Below are positions 25,056 through 33,241 of a stretch of 39,425 bases of DNA, one piece after another. The position numbers and the translations under genes were made by a program. This DNA comes from Streptomyces sp. CB02959 (lineage in GTDB: Bacteria; Actinomycetota; Actinomycetes; Streptomycetales; Streptomycetaceae): the NCBI RefSeq assembly GCF_002803155.1, contig NZ_NNBP01000049.1:1-39425 (forward strand). The letters run 5' to 3'. A model generated the notes under the pieces. The model ran no database searches. It was not told the DNA's origin and saw only the letters and a list, made by a program, of their open reading frames with translations. Each line of letters opens with the position of its first letter. Positions within the stretch are counted from its first letter, which is position 1.

Positions 25056-25898
25056 ATGGACCTGTCGCTGCGCCCGCTCGACGAGAGCGGCTTCGGCGCC
25101 GTCGTCGATGCCGACCTCGCGATCCACGCCGAGCGCCTCGCGCCCCAGCTGGCGGCGGCCCTGCATCAGCACCGGCTGCTGATCGTGCCCCGCCAGCACC
25201 TGACCCACGCCGACCTGCTGACCGTCGCCTCCTGCTTCGGGACGGTGGACACCCGCGTCGACCGCCGGTACGCCGTCGGCGGCTTTCCGGGCCTGACCGT
25301 CATCAGCAACATCGTCGAGGACGGCGAGCACATCGGCATCTACGACGGGGACAACGAGGAGGAGTGGCACGCCGACAACAGCTTCAAGCCCGAGCTCACC
25401 TCGGCGACGATGCTCTACTCGGTCATCACCCCTGCCCAGGGCGGCGAGACCCGCTTCGCCGACGCGACCCGCGCCTACGTCGACCTCTCCCCCGCGACGC
25501 GGCAGCGGATCGAGGGGATGCGCGCGGTGCATTCGATGGAGCATCTCTGCGCGCTCCAGAGCCAGGCCAGCGGCGGCCAGTCGTCGATCGCGACCGGGAG
25601 CCTGACCGCGAGCCCGGAGATCGAGCACCCGCTCGTCCTGACCCACCCCGCAACCGGCGCCCGCAGCCTGCTACTCGGCTCCATGGTGATCAGCGGCATC
25701 CCCACGCTCGCCGAGCAGGAAAGCCGCGCGCTGCTGGAGGAGCTGCTGGAGCACGCGACCAGCGCGCCGTACGTCTACAGCCACCGCTGGGAGGAGGGCG
25801 ACATGGTCGTGTGGGACAACCTCGCCACCCTCCACACCGCCTCCCCCTGCGACAGCTCCCGGCACCGCCGGCTGCTCTACCGCGCCGCCGTCCGATAG
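25056..25898 (+). CDS. TauD/TfdA-family Fe(II)/2-oxoglutarate-dependent oxygenase
   Basis: 280 aa, ATG 25056 with GGAAGGAG upstream. The facial triad is visible as H105-A-D107 (EEEWHADNSF) and the distal H260 (NLATLHTAS), with the 2-oxoglutarate-binding arginine in HRRLLYR (271-272). AQGGETRFADATRAY is characteristic of TauD-type enzymes. It hydroxylates or desaturates a small substrate, perhaps an amino acid or NRPS/peptide-bound residue, with O2 and 2-oxoglutarate. It follows the LysRS-like gene by 31 bases and likely shares its transcript. Confidence 0.92.
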   Translation: MDLSLRPLDESGFGAVVDADLAIHAERLAPQLAAALHQHRLLIVPRQHLTHADLLTVASCFGTVDTRVDRRYAVGGFPGLTVISNIVEDGEHIGIYDGDNEEEWHADNSFKPELTSATMLYSVITPAQGGETRFADATRAYVDLSPATRQRIEGMRAVHSMEHLCALQSQASGGQSSIATGSLTASPEIEHPLVLTHPATGARSLLLGSMVISGIPTLAEQESRALLEELLEHATSAPYVYSHRWEEGDMVVWDNLATLHTASPCDSSRHRRLLYRAAVR

Positions 25899-25973
25899 CC
25901 GAAAGCCCCGCGTTCACACCGCCAGATGACCCGCGGCGAGAACACGAGGGATACCCCCATAGCCGGCCCTAGG

Positions 25974-26840
25974 TGTTCTGTCCGGGGAGGTTGTGGACGG
26001 GTGAGCCAGGTCTCGGCTGAGGGATCTTGAACAGGTGAGGGCCTTCGGTTCGGTGTGGATTGCGACGTCTACACCAACAGAAAGGCCCTCGTGCCCCACC
26101 GTAATGCACCCCTGACCGAGACCGGACGGCTGCGCCTGGCCCGTTGCGTGGTCGAGGACGGCTGGCCTCTTCGCCGGGCCGCCGAACGCTTCCAGGTCTC
26201 GCCCACCACCGCCCAGCGGTGGGCCGGCCGCTACCGCACGCACGGCGAGGCCGGTATGAGGGACCTGTCCTCCTGCCCGCACACGAGCCCGCGCCGCACC
26301 CCGACCCGCACCGAACGGCGCATCATCAAGGTCCGCGTCCTGCGCCGCTGGGGACCGGCCCGCATCGCACACCTGCTGCACCTGGTGCCCTCGACCGTGC
26401 ACCGGGTGCTGACCCGCTACGGCCTGGCCCGCCTGGCACATCTGGACCGGGCCACCGGCCGCGTCATACGCCGCTACGAACGCGATCGCCCAGGCGAACT
26501 GGTGCACGTCGACATCAAGAAGCTCGGCAACATCCCCGACGGCGGCGGCCACAAGGTCCTCGGCCGGGCCGCAGGCCGCAAAACCCGCTCAGGCACCGGC
26601 TACAGCTACCTTCACACCGCCGTCGACGACCACTCCCGCCTGGCCTACAGCGAGATCCACACTGACGAGAAGAAGGAAACCGCCACCGGCTTTTGGAAAC
26701 GGGCCCACGCCTTCTTCGCCCAGGCCGGGATCACCGTCGAGCGGGTCCTGACCGACAACGGCTCCTGCTACCGCTCACGCAACTGGCGCGACGCGCTGGC
26801 GGATGCCGGGATCACCCACAAGCGAACCCGGCCCTACCGG
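25974..26840 (+). mobile_element. Partial IS481-family element replacing the 5' part of a permease gene
   Basis: The left end is placed at about 25974, where TGTTCTGTCCGGGGAGG begins, 134 bases before typical transposase coding. The right end is missing: the transposase is cut at KRTRPYR and joined in frame to a FecCD permease fragment at about 26840. Upstream, a possible 16-codon remnant of the permease start (ATG 25925) precedes the element. Insertion followed by deletion is the simplest history. The exact left boundary is approximate. Confidence 0.7.
26091..26840 (+). pseudogene. IS481-family transposase, 3'-truncated
   Basis: GTG 26091 opens PHRNAPLTETGRLRLARCVV, a helix-turn-helix (LRRAAERFQVSPTTAQRWA), and an integrase-core domain: ELVHVDIKKLG, YSYLHTAVDDHSRLAYSE and RVLTDNGSCYRS. 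These include the first two catalytic aspartates of the DDE set. The sequence stops at THKRTRPYR, before the family's PQTNGKxERFH motif carrying the catalytic glutamate, so it is inactive. The reading frame continues into the permease fragment, giving a 347-residue chimera if counted from 26055. Confidence 0.85.
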
Positions 26841-27098
26841 GTCGCCGGGCCGATCGCCTTTCTCGGACTGCTCGCGCCGTACGCCGCCCGCGCGCTCGCC
26901 GGGGCCCGCACGACCGCCCAACTCGCCCTGTCCGGACTGATCGCCGCGGACGTGATGATCGTCGCCGACGTCCTCGCCCGGATCGTCATCCGCCCGTGGG
27001 AGACCCCGGTCAGCGTGCTGCTCGCCTTCGTGGGCGGCCCCCTCCTGGTGTGGATCGCCCGCTCGTCCCGCCTGTCCACCGCTGGAGCCTCGGCATGA
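26841..27098 (+). pseudogene. FecCD-type metallophore ABC permease, C-terminal fragment
   Basis: The 85 residues after the IS481 junction read VAGPIAFLGLLAPYAARAL, then DVLARIVIRPWETPVSVLLA and GGPLLVWIARSSR, the C-terminal third of FecCD permeases (BtuC fold). The N-terminal two thirds are missing. The fragment ends with an ATGA overlap to the intact second permease, showing an original permease-permease-ATPase order. A one-permease transporter may not work, so import or export by this system is doubtful in this strain. Confidence 0.85.
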
Positions 27099-28162
27099 CG
27101 CCACCGCGCACCGCCCCGGCGCTCACCCCGCCCGACAGCACCGTGCTACGCGCCGGCACCCTCTCCTGGCTCTTCCCTCGCCGCAGCGCGCTGGCCGTCG
27201 CCCTCCTGGCACCGCTGGCGCTGCTGCTCATCACCGTGGCAGTGGCGGCGAGTTCGACCGGCATGAGCCCGTCGCAGACCGTGTCCGGCCTGCTGGGCAC
27301 CGGCGACCCGGGCACCGTGCTGATCGTGCGCGACTTCCGGCTGCCGCGCGTCCTGGTCGGCCTCATGGTCGGCGCCGCCCTCGGCATCGCCGGCTGCCTC
27401 ACCCAGACCCTGGCCGACAACCGGCTCGCCACACCGGACCTCGTCGGCGTCAACGACGGCGCCACCGCGGCCGTCGTCGCCGCGGCGGCCGGCTCCACCT
27501 CCGGTCTGGTCGGCGACTGGTGGCTCGGGCCGCTGGGCGCGATCGCCGCCGCGGCCCTGGTGGTGCTGTGCGCGGGCGGCGCCGGCAGCCGCGGCTACCG
27601 GGTGCTGGTGGTCGGCATCGGCGTGTCCACGTTCCTCGGCGCGGTGGGCGACCTGGTGATGTCCCGTCAGAACGACAACACCGCCGGCGGGGTCTTCCTG
27701 TGGGCCGTCGGCAGCCTCAACGGCCGCGACGCCACCGCCGGCACCCCGCTCCTGGTGGCCCTGGCGTTCCTGGTGCCGCTGTGCCTGGCCGCCGGCCACC
27801 GGCTGCAACTCCTGCGCTTCGACGACGACCTGGCCGCCGGCCTCGGCGTGGACCTGCGCCGCCTGCGGGCCGCCGCGCTCGCGCTCGCCGTGGCCCTGGC
27901 CGGCGTCGCGGTCGGCGTCGGCGGCCCGATCTCCTTCGTCGCGCTCGCCGCCCCGATCCTGGCGCAGCGGCTGAGCGGCCCCACCCGCGTCCCGGTCCTC
28001 GGCTCCGCCCTGGCCGGCGCCTGCCTGACCACCGCGGCCGATGCGTTGGCCCGGGTGGCCGCCCCCGTCGAACTCCCCGTCGGCGTCGTCACCAGCGTCC
28101 TCGGCGGCCCCTTCCTCCTCTGGGTCCTCTTCCGCCCGGACCGCAACACCGGAAAGGTCTGA
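27095..28162 (+). CDS. FecCD-family iron/metallophore ABC transporter permease
   Basis: 355 aa, ATG 27095 overlapping the previous stop. About nine to ten hydrophobic segments and FecCD signatures are visible: RDFRLPRVLVGLMVGAALG, then GCLTQTLADNRLATPDLVG, and GGPISFVALAAPILAQRL and the closing GVVTSVLGGPFLLWVLF. It forms the membrane channel of an importer for ferric siderophores, haem or cobalamin, working with the adjacent ATPase. No substrate-binding lipoprotein gene is seen in the window. Located in a natural-product cluster, it points to a metal-chelating product. Confidence 0.92.
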   Translation: MTPPRTAPALTPPDSTVLRAGTLSWLFPRRSALAVALLAPLALLLITVAVAASSTGMSPSQTVSGLLGTGDPGTVLIVRDFRLPRVLVGLMVGAALGIAGCLTQTLADNRLATPDLVGVNDGATAAVVAAAAGSTSGLVGDWWLGPLGAIAAAALVVLCAGGAGSRGYRVLVVGIGVSTFLGAVGDLVMSRQNDNTAGGVFLWAVGSLNGRDATAGTPLLVALAFLVPLCLAAGHRLQLLRFDDDLAAGLGVDLRRLRAAALALAVALAGVAVGVGGPISFVALAAPILAQRLSGPTRVPVLGSALAGACLTTAADALARVAAPVELPVGVVTSVLGGPFLLWVLFRPDRNTGKV

Positions 28163-28167
28163 CCGCC

Positions 28168-28960
28168 ATGACCGCAACCGCCGGGCTCGCCCTCGACGGC
28201 CTCACCGTCGGCTATCCGCACCGCCGAGTGGTCCACGACGCCTCGTTCGCCGTTCCCCGAGGGAGCGTCACCGCGATCGTGGGCCCCAACGGCTGTGGGA
28301 AGTCGACCCTGTTGCGGGCCGTCGCCCGCCTCCACCGACCGGACTTCGGGACGGTGCGGGCCGACGGGCACGGCCTCTGGCAGCTGACCCGGCGTCAGGC
28401 CGTCCGGCACGTCGCCCTGTTCCCGCAGGCACCGCGGGCCCCAGAGGCGGTGACCGTCGCGGGCCTCGTCCGCTACGGCCGCCATCCCCACCAGGGACTG
28501 CTCCGCCAATGGTCACGCGAGGACGAGCGCGCGGTGCACGAGGCGCTGGAGGCCACCGGCACCCGGGCGCTGGCCGCCGAACGCCTGGACCGGCTCTCCG
28601 GCGGCCAGCGCCAACGCTGCTGGCTCGCCATGGTCCTGGCCCAACAGACCCCGGTGGTCCTGCTCGACGAACCCACCAGCGCCCTCGACCTGGGCCACGT
28701 CATCGACGTGCTCTCGCTCGTACGCACGGTGGCGGCGGCCGGCCGGACGGTCGTCATGGTCCTGCACGACCTGGCCTCGGCCGCCCGCTACGCCGACACC
28801 GTGATCGCCATGAAGGACGGCCGCGTCATCGCGCAGGGCGCCCCCCCGCGACATTGTCGACGGCCCGCTGGTGAAGGAGCTCTACGCCGTGCAAGCCGAC
28901 ATCCTCACCGCCCCCGGCGACGCCGCCCCCATCGTGGTGCCGCGGGCGCCCGGGGCCTGA
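28168..28960 (+). pseudogene. Metallophore ABC transporter ATP-binding protein, frameshifted at its C-terminus
   Basis: ATG 28168, 5 bases after the permease. Walker A GPNGCGKST (39-47), signature RLSGGQRQRCWLAMVLAQQ, Walker B VVLLDEPTSALDLGH and the switch histidine in MVLHDLASA are intact, as in FepC-type ATPases. In a run of seven C at 28841-28847 the frame is lost; dropping one C restores the family-typical end RDIVDGPLVKELYAVQADI and a stop at 28958-28960. The core is complete, so the protein may still function or the extra base may be a sequencing error. Confidence 0.82.
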
Positions 28961-29071
28961 GGACCACCCGCCGGAGCGCGTCGATCGCGGTGCCGAGAAC
29001 CGCGATCCGCGATCGAGGTGCATCGAACCCTCTAAGGAATTGCATAGTGTCGGGTGCAGTTCGATGCGGGG

Positions 29072-32000
29072 ATGAAGCCAAAACCAGCCACCATGGCGGA
29101 CACTCACCGCTTCGCCAGGACCGTGGTCCCCTTCGAGCACTGGTACTTGGGGTTCCCCGCCGCACTGTCGCCGGTGCTCAACCTCGTCGTCGAGGGCGCC
29201 GGCAGGATCGACGCCGCAGAACTCCGCCGGGCGGTCGCCACGGCCGCGGAGTCCTGTCCCGGCGCCCGGTTGGCCCGGCGGGGCAACCGCTGGTCCGACA
29301 GCCGCCGGCCACCACCGGTCCGCCGCGCGACCGGCACCGTGCTGGACCGCACCACCCTCAACGACGTCCCGGAGCTGCGGCGGCCCCTGCCGGTGCAGGG
29401 CGCGTACTGCGAGGTCGTACTGTGCGACGGGGAGTTCCCGGCCGTCGTCTTCCGCGCCTCGCACGCGGTGATGGACGCCCGCGGGCTGCGCCTGTGGGCG
29501 CTGGACGTCTTCCGGGCGCTGCGCGGTGAGGAACCGGAGGGCGCGCAGTCGGTGACGACCGTGGCCGAACTGGACGACCCGCTGATCGCCCAGGCGGACG
29601 CCAAGAACCAGGACTTCGTCCTCCCGTCGCTGCTGGGCGTGCCGGCGGACGCGCGGTTCGGCGGCCACCGCTGGTGGCGGCGCTCGCTCGACGGCACCTT
29701 CCCCGCGGTGGCCGCCCGGCTGGCCACCGAACTGGCGCGGCTGTCGGGGCAGGAGACGGTGCCGGTGAGCATCCCGGTGGACCTGCGGCCGTACCACCCG
29801 GGGGTGCGCTCCACCTCCAACTTCGCGGTCACCGTCTCGCTTCAGGTCACCCCGGCGGACGGGTGGCAGGCCACCCAGCAGCAGCTGCTGACGGTGCTGT
29901 CCGAGCGCCGGGGCACCGTGCGCGCCCCGGGGCCCGAGGTGCTGAAGGTGCCGCTCGGGCTGCTGCGCATGCTCGTGCGCGGGGTGGACCGCAAGGCGCG
30001 CCGGACGGACCGTTTCTCCTCGCTGGCCGGCGTGAACAGCCTCGGCAAGACGTCCGCCGACGCGTTCGCCACCGACACCTTCGAGCCGGTCGCGAGCTAC
30101 CTGCTCGCCCCGCGCGAGCCGGCGAGCCCGTTGGGCCTGAACGTCGTGGAGTCCGACGGCCGCACCGAACTGACCCTGTCCTGGTGGCCCGGCGAGGAGG
30201 CGGAGGCCGGAGCGGAACGACTGCTCGACGCGCTCTGCGAGTCCCTGTCGCCGGCCGCCCACCGGGAGCGGGCCACGCTGCTGCCGCCGGTCCCGGCCGA
30301 CGGGGCTGCCACGCCCGGGGACCGGACGGTGGTCGACCTGTTCCGCGAACAGGTGCGCTCGCGGCCCGACGCGGTGGCGATCAGCGGCCCCGAAGGCGAG
30401 GTGACCTACGCCGAACTCGACCGCCGGGCGCGGGTGGTCGCCGCGGAGCTGCGGGCCCGCGGCATCGGCCGGGACACCGTCGTCGGGTTGTGCACGGACC
30501 GGACGGTGGCCGCGGTCACCGGGGCCTGGGGGGCGCTGCTGGCCGGCGCGGCCTACCTGCCGATGGACACCAAACACCCGGACGGGCGGATCCGCGACCT
30601 GCTCCAGGACGCCCGGGCACCGCTGTGCCTGACCCAACACCCGCACAACGGACGGGACTTCCTGCCCGAGGGCTGCGAACGGCTGGTGCTGGACGAGCTG
30701 TCGTACGCGGCCGACCCGGCCGAGCCGCCGACGCCGCCCGCGCCGTCGGACCTGGCGTACGTGGTGTACACCTCCGGCTCGACCGGCCGGCCCAAGGGCG
30801 TCGACATCGAGCACCGCAGCCTGACCAACTACGCGCACTGGGCGCTGCGGGAACACGGCATCGGCCCGGACACCCGGCTCCCCCTGCTGTGTTCGCTCTC
30901 CTTCGACGTCGCGCAGATCTCCCTCGTGCTGCCGTTCCTGGTCGGCGGCACGCTGCTGCTCATGCGCGACGAGCTCGACCACCTGTCCTTGCAGGAGGTG
31001 TTGGAGGCCGGAGCGACCGCGCTCGCGCTGACACCGTCGCACCTCGACCTGATCACCCGGTTGGGGCTGCGGCCCGGTGCGGTCGGCACGCTGATGGTGA
31101 TCGGGGAGCAGTTCACCCGGGCCCTCGCCCTGCGGGCCCGGGAGGTGTTCGGCCCCGCCTGCCGCATCATCAACCTCTACGGGCCGGCCGAGGCCACCAT
31201 CGGGGTCAGCGACCACGTCTTCGACCCCGAACAGGACACCGGTGCGAACGTACCCATCGGGCTGCCGCAGGACGGCGTCTCGCTGTTCCTGCTCGACGCG
31301 GAGCGCCGGTTCGTCGCCCCGGGCGAGACCGGCGAGCTCTACATCGGCGGCGTGCAGCTCGCCCGCCGCTACCGGGGCCGGCCGGACCTGACCCGGCAGC
31401 GGTTCGTGCGGCTGGCCGACGGCACCCGCGCCTACCGGACCGGGGACCTGGCGCGCCGGCTGCCGTCGGGCGAGGTGGAGTGCTGCGGGCGCGTCGACGA
31501 CCAGGTCAAGGTGCGGGGGCACCGCATCGAACCGTCGGAGATCGCGTTCACGCTGGAGTCGCATCCGGCGGTCGCGGCGGCGGTCGTCGTGCCGCGGACG
31601 CCGCCCGGCCGGACCGACCGGGCGCTGTGCGGCTACGTCGTGCTGCGGCCCGACGTCCCCCCGGTCGAGGTGGCGGAGCTCACGGCGCACCTCCTCGAAC
31701 GCCTGCCGTCGTACATGGTGCCCGCCGCCATGCTGGTGGTCGCGGAGATCCCGCGCACCGTGAACGGAAAGGTCGCCGCGTCGGCGCTGCCCGATCCGTT
31801 CGCCGATGCCCAGGCGCCCGCCGACGCGACGCCGTTGGACGACACCGAGGCGGCCGTCGCGAAGATCTGGGCGCGGGTGCTGGGCACCGACCCGGACGGG
31901 ATGGGGTCGGGGACCGACTTCCACCAACTGGGCGGCGATTCGCTGGCGATGATCGCCATGGTCGCGGAGGTGGCGAGCGAGCTCATCGGCGCCGCGGGGG

Positions 32001-32092
32001 CCGAGGCGTTCACCCGCCGGGCGCCCGAATTCCTCGCGGAGCCGACGCTGGCCCGGGTGGCCCGGCTCGCCGACGCGGTCCGCTCGGCGTGA
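29072..32092 (+). CDS. Single-module NRPS (C-A-T)
   Basis: About 1006 aa; GTG 29054 and ATG 29093 are alternative starts. Residues about 10-410 are condensation-like, but the HHxxxDG active-site motif reads SHAVMDA, keeping the second histidine and aspartate. The adenylation domain (about 415-905) shows YTSGSTGRPKG, NLYGPAEATIG, YRTGDLARR and the NGK lysine near 900; the specificity pocket starts D-V with FDVAQIS. A carrier domain with LGGDSLAMI is near 953. There is no thioesterase or reductase. It activates one amino acid and holds it as a thioester, perhaps for the oxygenase or aminotransferase next door. The degenerate C domain may join unusual partners. Confidence 0.88.
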   Translation: MKPKPATMADTHRFARTVVPFEHWYLGFPAALSPVLNLVVEGAGRIDAAELRRAVATAAESCPGARLARRGNRWSDSRRPPPVRRATGTVLDRTTLNDVPELRRPLPVQGAYCEVVLCDGEFPAVVFRASHAVMDARGLRLWALDVFRALRGEEPEGAQSVTTVAELDDPLIAQADAKNQDFVLPSLLGVPADARFGGHRWWRRSLDGTFPAVAARLATELARLSGQETVPVSIPVDLRPYHPGVRSTSNFAVTVSLQVTPADGWQATQQQLLTVLSERRGTVRAPGPEVLKVPLGLLRMLVRGVDRKARRTDRFSSLAGVNSLGKTSADAFATDTFEPVASYLLAPREPASPLGLNVVESDGRTELTLSWWPGEEAEAGAERLLDALCESLSPAAHRERATLLPPVPADGAATPGDRTVVDLFREQVRSRPDAVAISGPEGEVTYAELDRRARVVAAELRARGIGRDTVVGLCTDRTVAAVTGAWGALLAGAAYLPMDTKHPDGRIRDLLQDARAPLCLTQHPHNGRDFLPEGCERLVLDELSYAADPAEPPTPPAPSDLAYVVYTSGSTGRPKGVDIEHRSLTNYAHWALREHGIGPDTRLPLLCSLSFDVAQISLVLPFLVGGTLLLMRDELDHLSLQEVLEAGATALALTPSHLDLITRLGLRPGAVGTLMVIGEQFTRALALRAREVFGPACRIINLYGPAEATIGVSDHVFDPEQDTGANVPIGLPQDGVSLFLLDAERRFVAPGETGELYIGGVQLARRYRGRPDLTRQRFVRLADGTRAYRTGDLARRLPSGEVECCGRVDDQVKVRGHRIEPSEIAFTLESHPAVAAAVVVPRTPPGRTDRALCGYVVLRPDVPPVEVAELTAHLLERLPSYMVPAAMLVVAEIPRTVNGKVAASALPDPFADAQAPADATPLDDTEAAVAKIWARVLGTDPDGMGSGTDFHQLGGDSLAMIAMVAEVASELIGAAGAEAFTRRAPEFLAEPTLARVARLADAVRSA

Positions 32093-32242
32093 CAGGCCCG
32101 GGATCCGGCCGCGTCGGGCCGCCGGAGCGGTGCGGCGCGGTGCGCGCCCCGGTCGGCGGGTGCCGCCCGGGGCCTCCCCCGCGCCGGTGCGGTCCGCGAC
32201 CGCCGGCGCTGGTGTGGCCTGCGGCGCTGTCAGACTGAGCCG

Positions 32243-33097
32243 ATGGACTACCTCAACGGCGAACCGGTCGGTGTCGACGCGCTCAAGGCACTGGCGCTCA
32301 CCAACTTCGGCCACTTCACCACGCTGCGCGTCGACGACGGGCGCGTCAAGGGACTGTCGTTGCACCTCGACCGCTTGGCGGCCGACTGCCGGACCGTGTT
32401 CGACGCCGCGCTGGACCGCGCGCGGGTCCGCGCCCTCCTCGGCCAGGCCGTGGACGGGCGGACGGGTTCGCTGGCCGTGCGGGTGACGGTGTTCGACCCC
32501 GGTCTGGGGCTGGCCCGGCCCGGGGCCGACGCCGAGCCGCACCTCCTGGTCACCTGCCGCCCGGTGGGCGGCCCGCTGGCGCCGTTGCGGGTCACCACCG
32601 TCGTGTACCAGCGGGAGATGCCCGAGGTGAAGCACGTCGGGCTCTTCGGGCAGTTGGCCATCCGGCGGGCCGCGCAACGGGCCGGTGCCGACGACGCGCT
32701 GTTCGTCGAGCCGGGGACCGACGTGCTGTCCGAGGGCGCGACGTGGAACGTCGGCTTCGTCGACGCGCAAGGACACGTCGTCTGGCCGGCGGCCCGGGTG
32801 CTGCCGGGGGTGACCATGCGGCTGCTCCAGACCGTGCACACGTGGCAGCGGCGCCCGGTGCCGCGCGCCGAACTCCCCCAACTGCGGGGAGTCGGCCCCG
32901 CGCCGAGTTCTACGGCGTGCTCGGGGCAGGCATACAGGGTGGTTCCGGGACCGCTGTCACTCTCGATCCAGCGCACGGCAACGGGCGCGTCACTGAGCTT
33001 GTGGCACTTGATGCACAGTGCGATGTTCACGGCCGGTATCGGGCCGGTTATGCCCTCGCGGGTCACGCTGCTGCCACCTCCCGCCGAACGGGCGTGA
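32243..33097 (+). CDS. Class IV aminotransferase / ADC lyase-like protein with a foreign tail
   Basis: ATG 32243 opens MDYLNGEPVGVDALK, a class IV PLP-enzyme start (aminodeoxychorismate lyase and branched-chain aminotransferase fold). K130 in MPEVKHVGLFGQ fits the PLP lysine, and DDALFVEPGTDVLSEGATWN is the conserved loop before the cofactor site. Family similarity ends at about residue 216 (ELPQLRG, near 32889). The remaining 68 residues are read antisense through an unrelated gene fragment. Usual length is about 260-280 aa, so the C-terminal part is lost and function is doubtful. It is the last gene of the cluster's plus arm. Confidence 0.7.
   Translation: MDYLNGEPVGVDALKALALTNFGHFTTLRVDDGRVKGLSLHLDRLAADCRTVFDAALDRARVRALLGQAVDGRTGSLAVRVTVFDPGLGLARPGADAEPHLLVTCRPVGGPLAPLRVTTVVYQREMPEVKHVGLFGQLAIRRAAQRAGADDALFVEPGTDVLSEGATWNVGFVDAQGHVVWPAARVLPGVTMRLLQTVHTWQRRPVPRAELPQLRGVGPAPSSTACSGQAYRVVPGPLSLSIQRTATGASLSLWHLMHSAMFTAGIGPVMPSRVTLLPPPAERA
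32890..33066 (-). pseudogene. Small zinc-finger-like protein, C-terminally truncated
   Basis: GTG 33066 overlaps the preceding stop by four bases. The frame reads NIALCIKCHKLSDAPVAVRW, then GPGTTLYACPEHAVELG, with a CxxC and a C-x2-H pair likely to bind zinc; small proteins of this look are common in Streptomyces. The sequence loses similarity at about 32890, where the class IV aminotransferase stump begins on the other strand. That marks a recombination joint. The exact joint is uncertain by about 15 bases. Confidence 0.55.
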
Positions 33098-33241
33098 TGT
33101 TGAGCGTGGGGAAGTCGTAGTCCACGCCAATTTCAGCGAAAGCGGCTGCCCACCAGCGTTCGCGTTGCTCGGGGGTGAGCGTCTGTGCTTCCTTGGCGCG
33201 GAAGATGGCTCGGGCTTCCGTGGATGACGGTCTGGTCCATT
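33063..33241 (-). pseudogene. 5'-truncated hypothetical gene cut by IS5 copy 2
   Basis: The frame encodes WTRPSSTEARAIFRAKEA, then TPEQRERWWAAAFAEIGVDY and a closing TPVRREVAAA. It looks like the C-terminal end of a real protein and is coupled (GTGA) to the following zinc-finger-like gene. The 5' end is cut by the IS at 33242. I do not recognise the family. Confidence 0.45.

Noticed and set aside
28826..32881. A 1351-residue open frame on the minus strand.
   Set aside because: It is the antisense shadow of the NRPS, whose adenylation and carrier motifs are clear on the plus strand.
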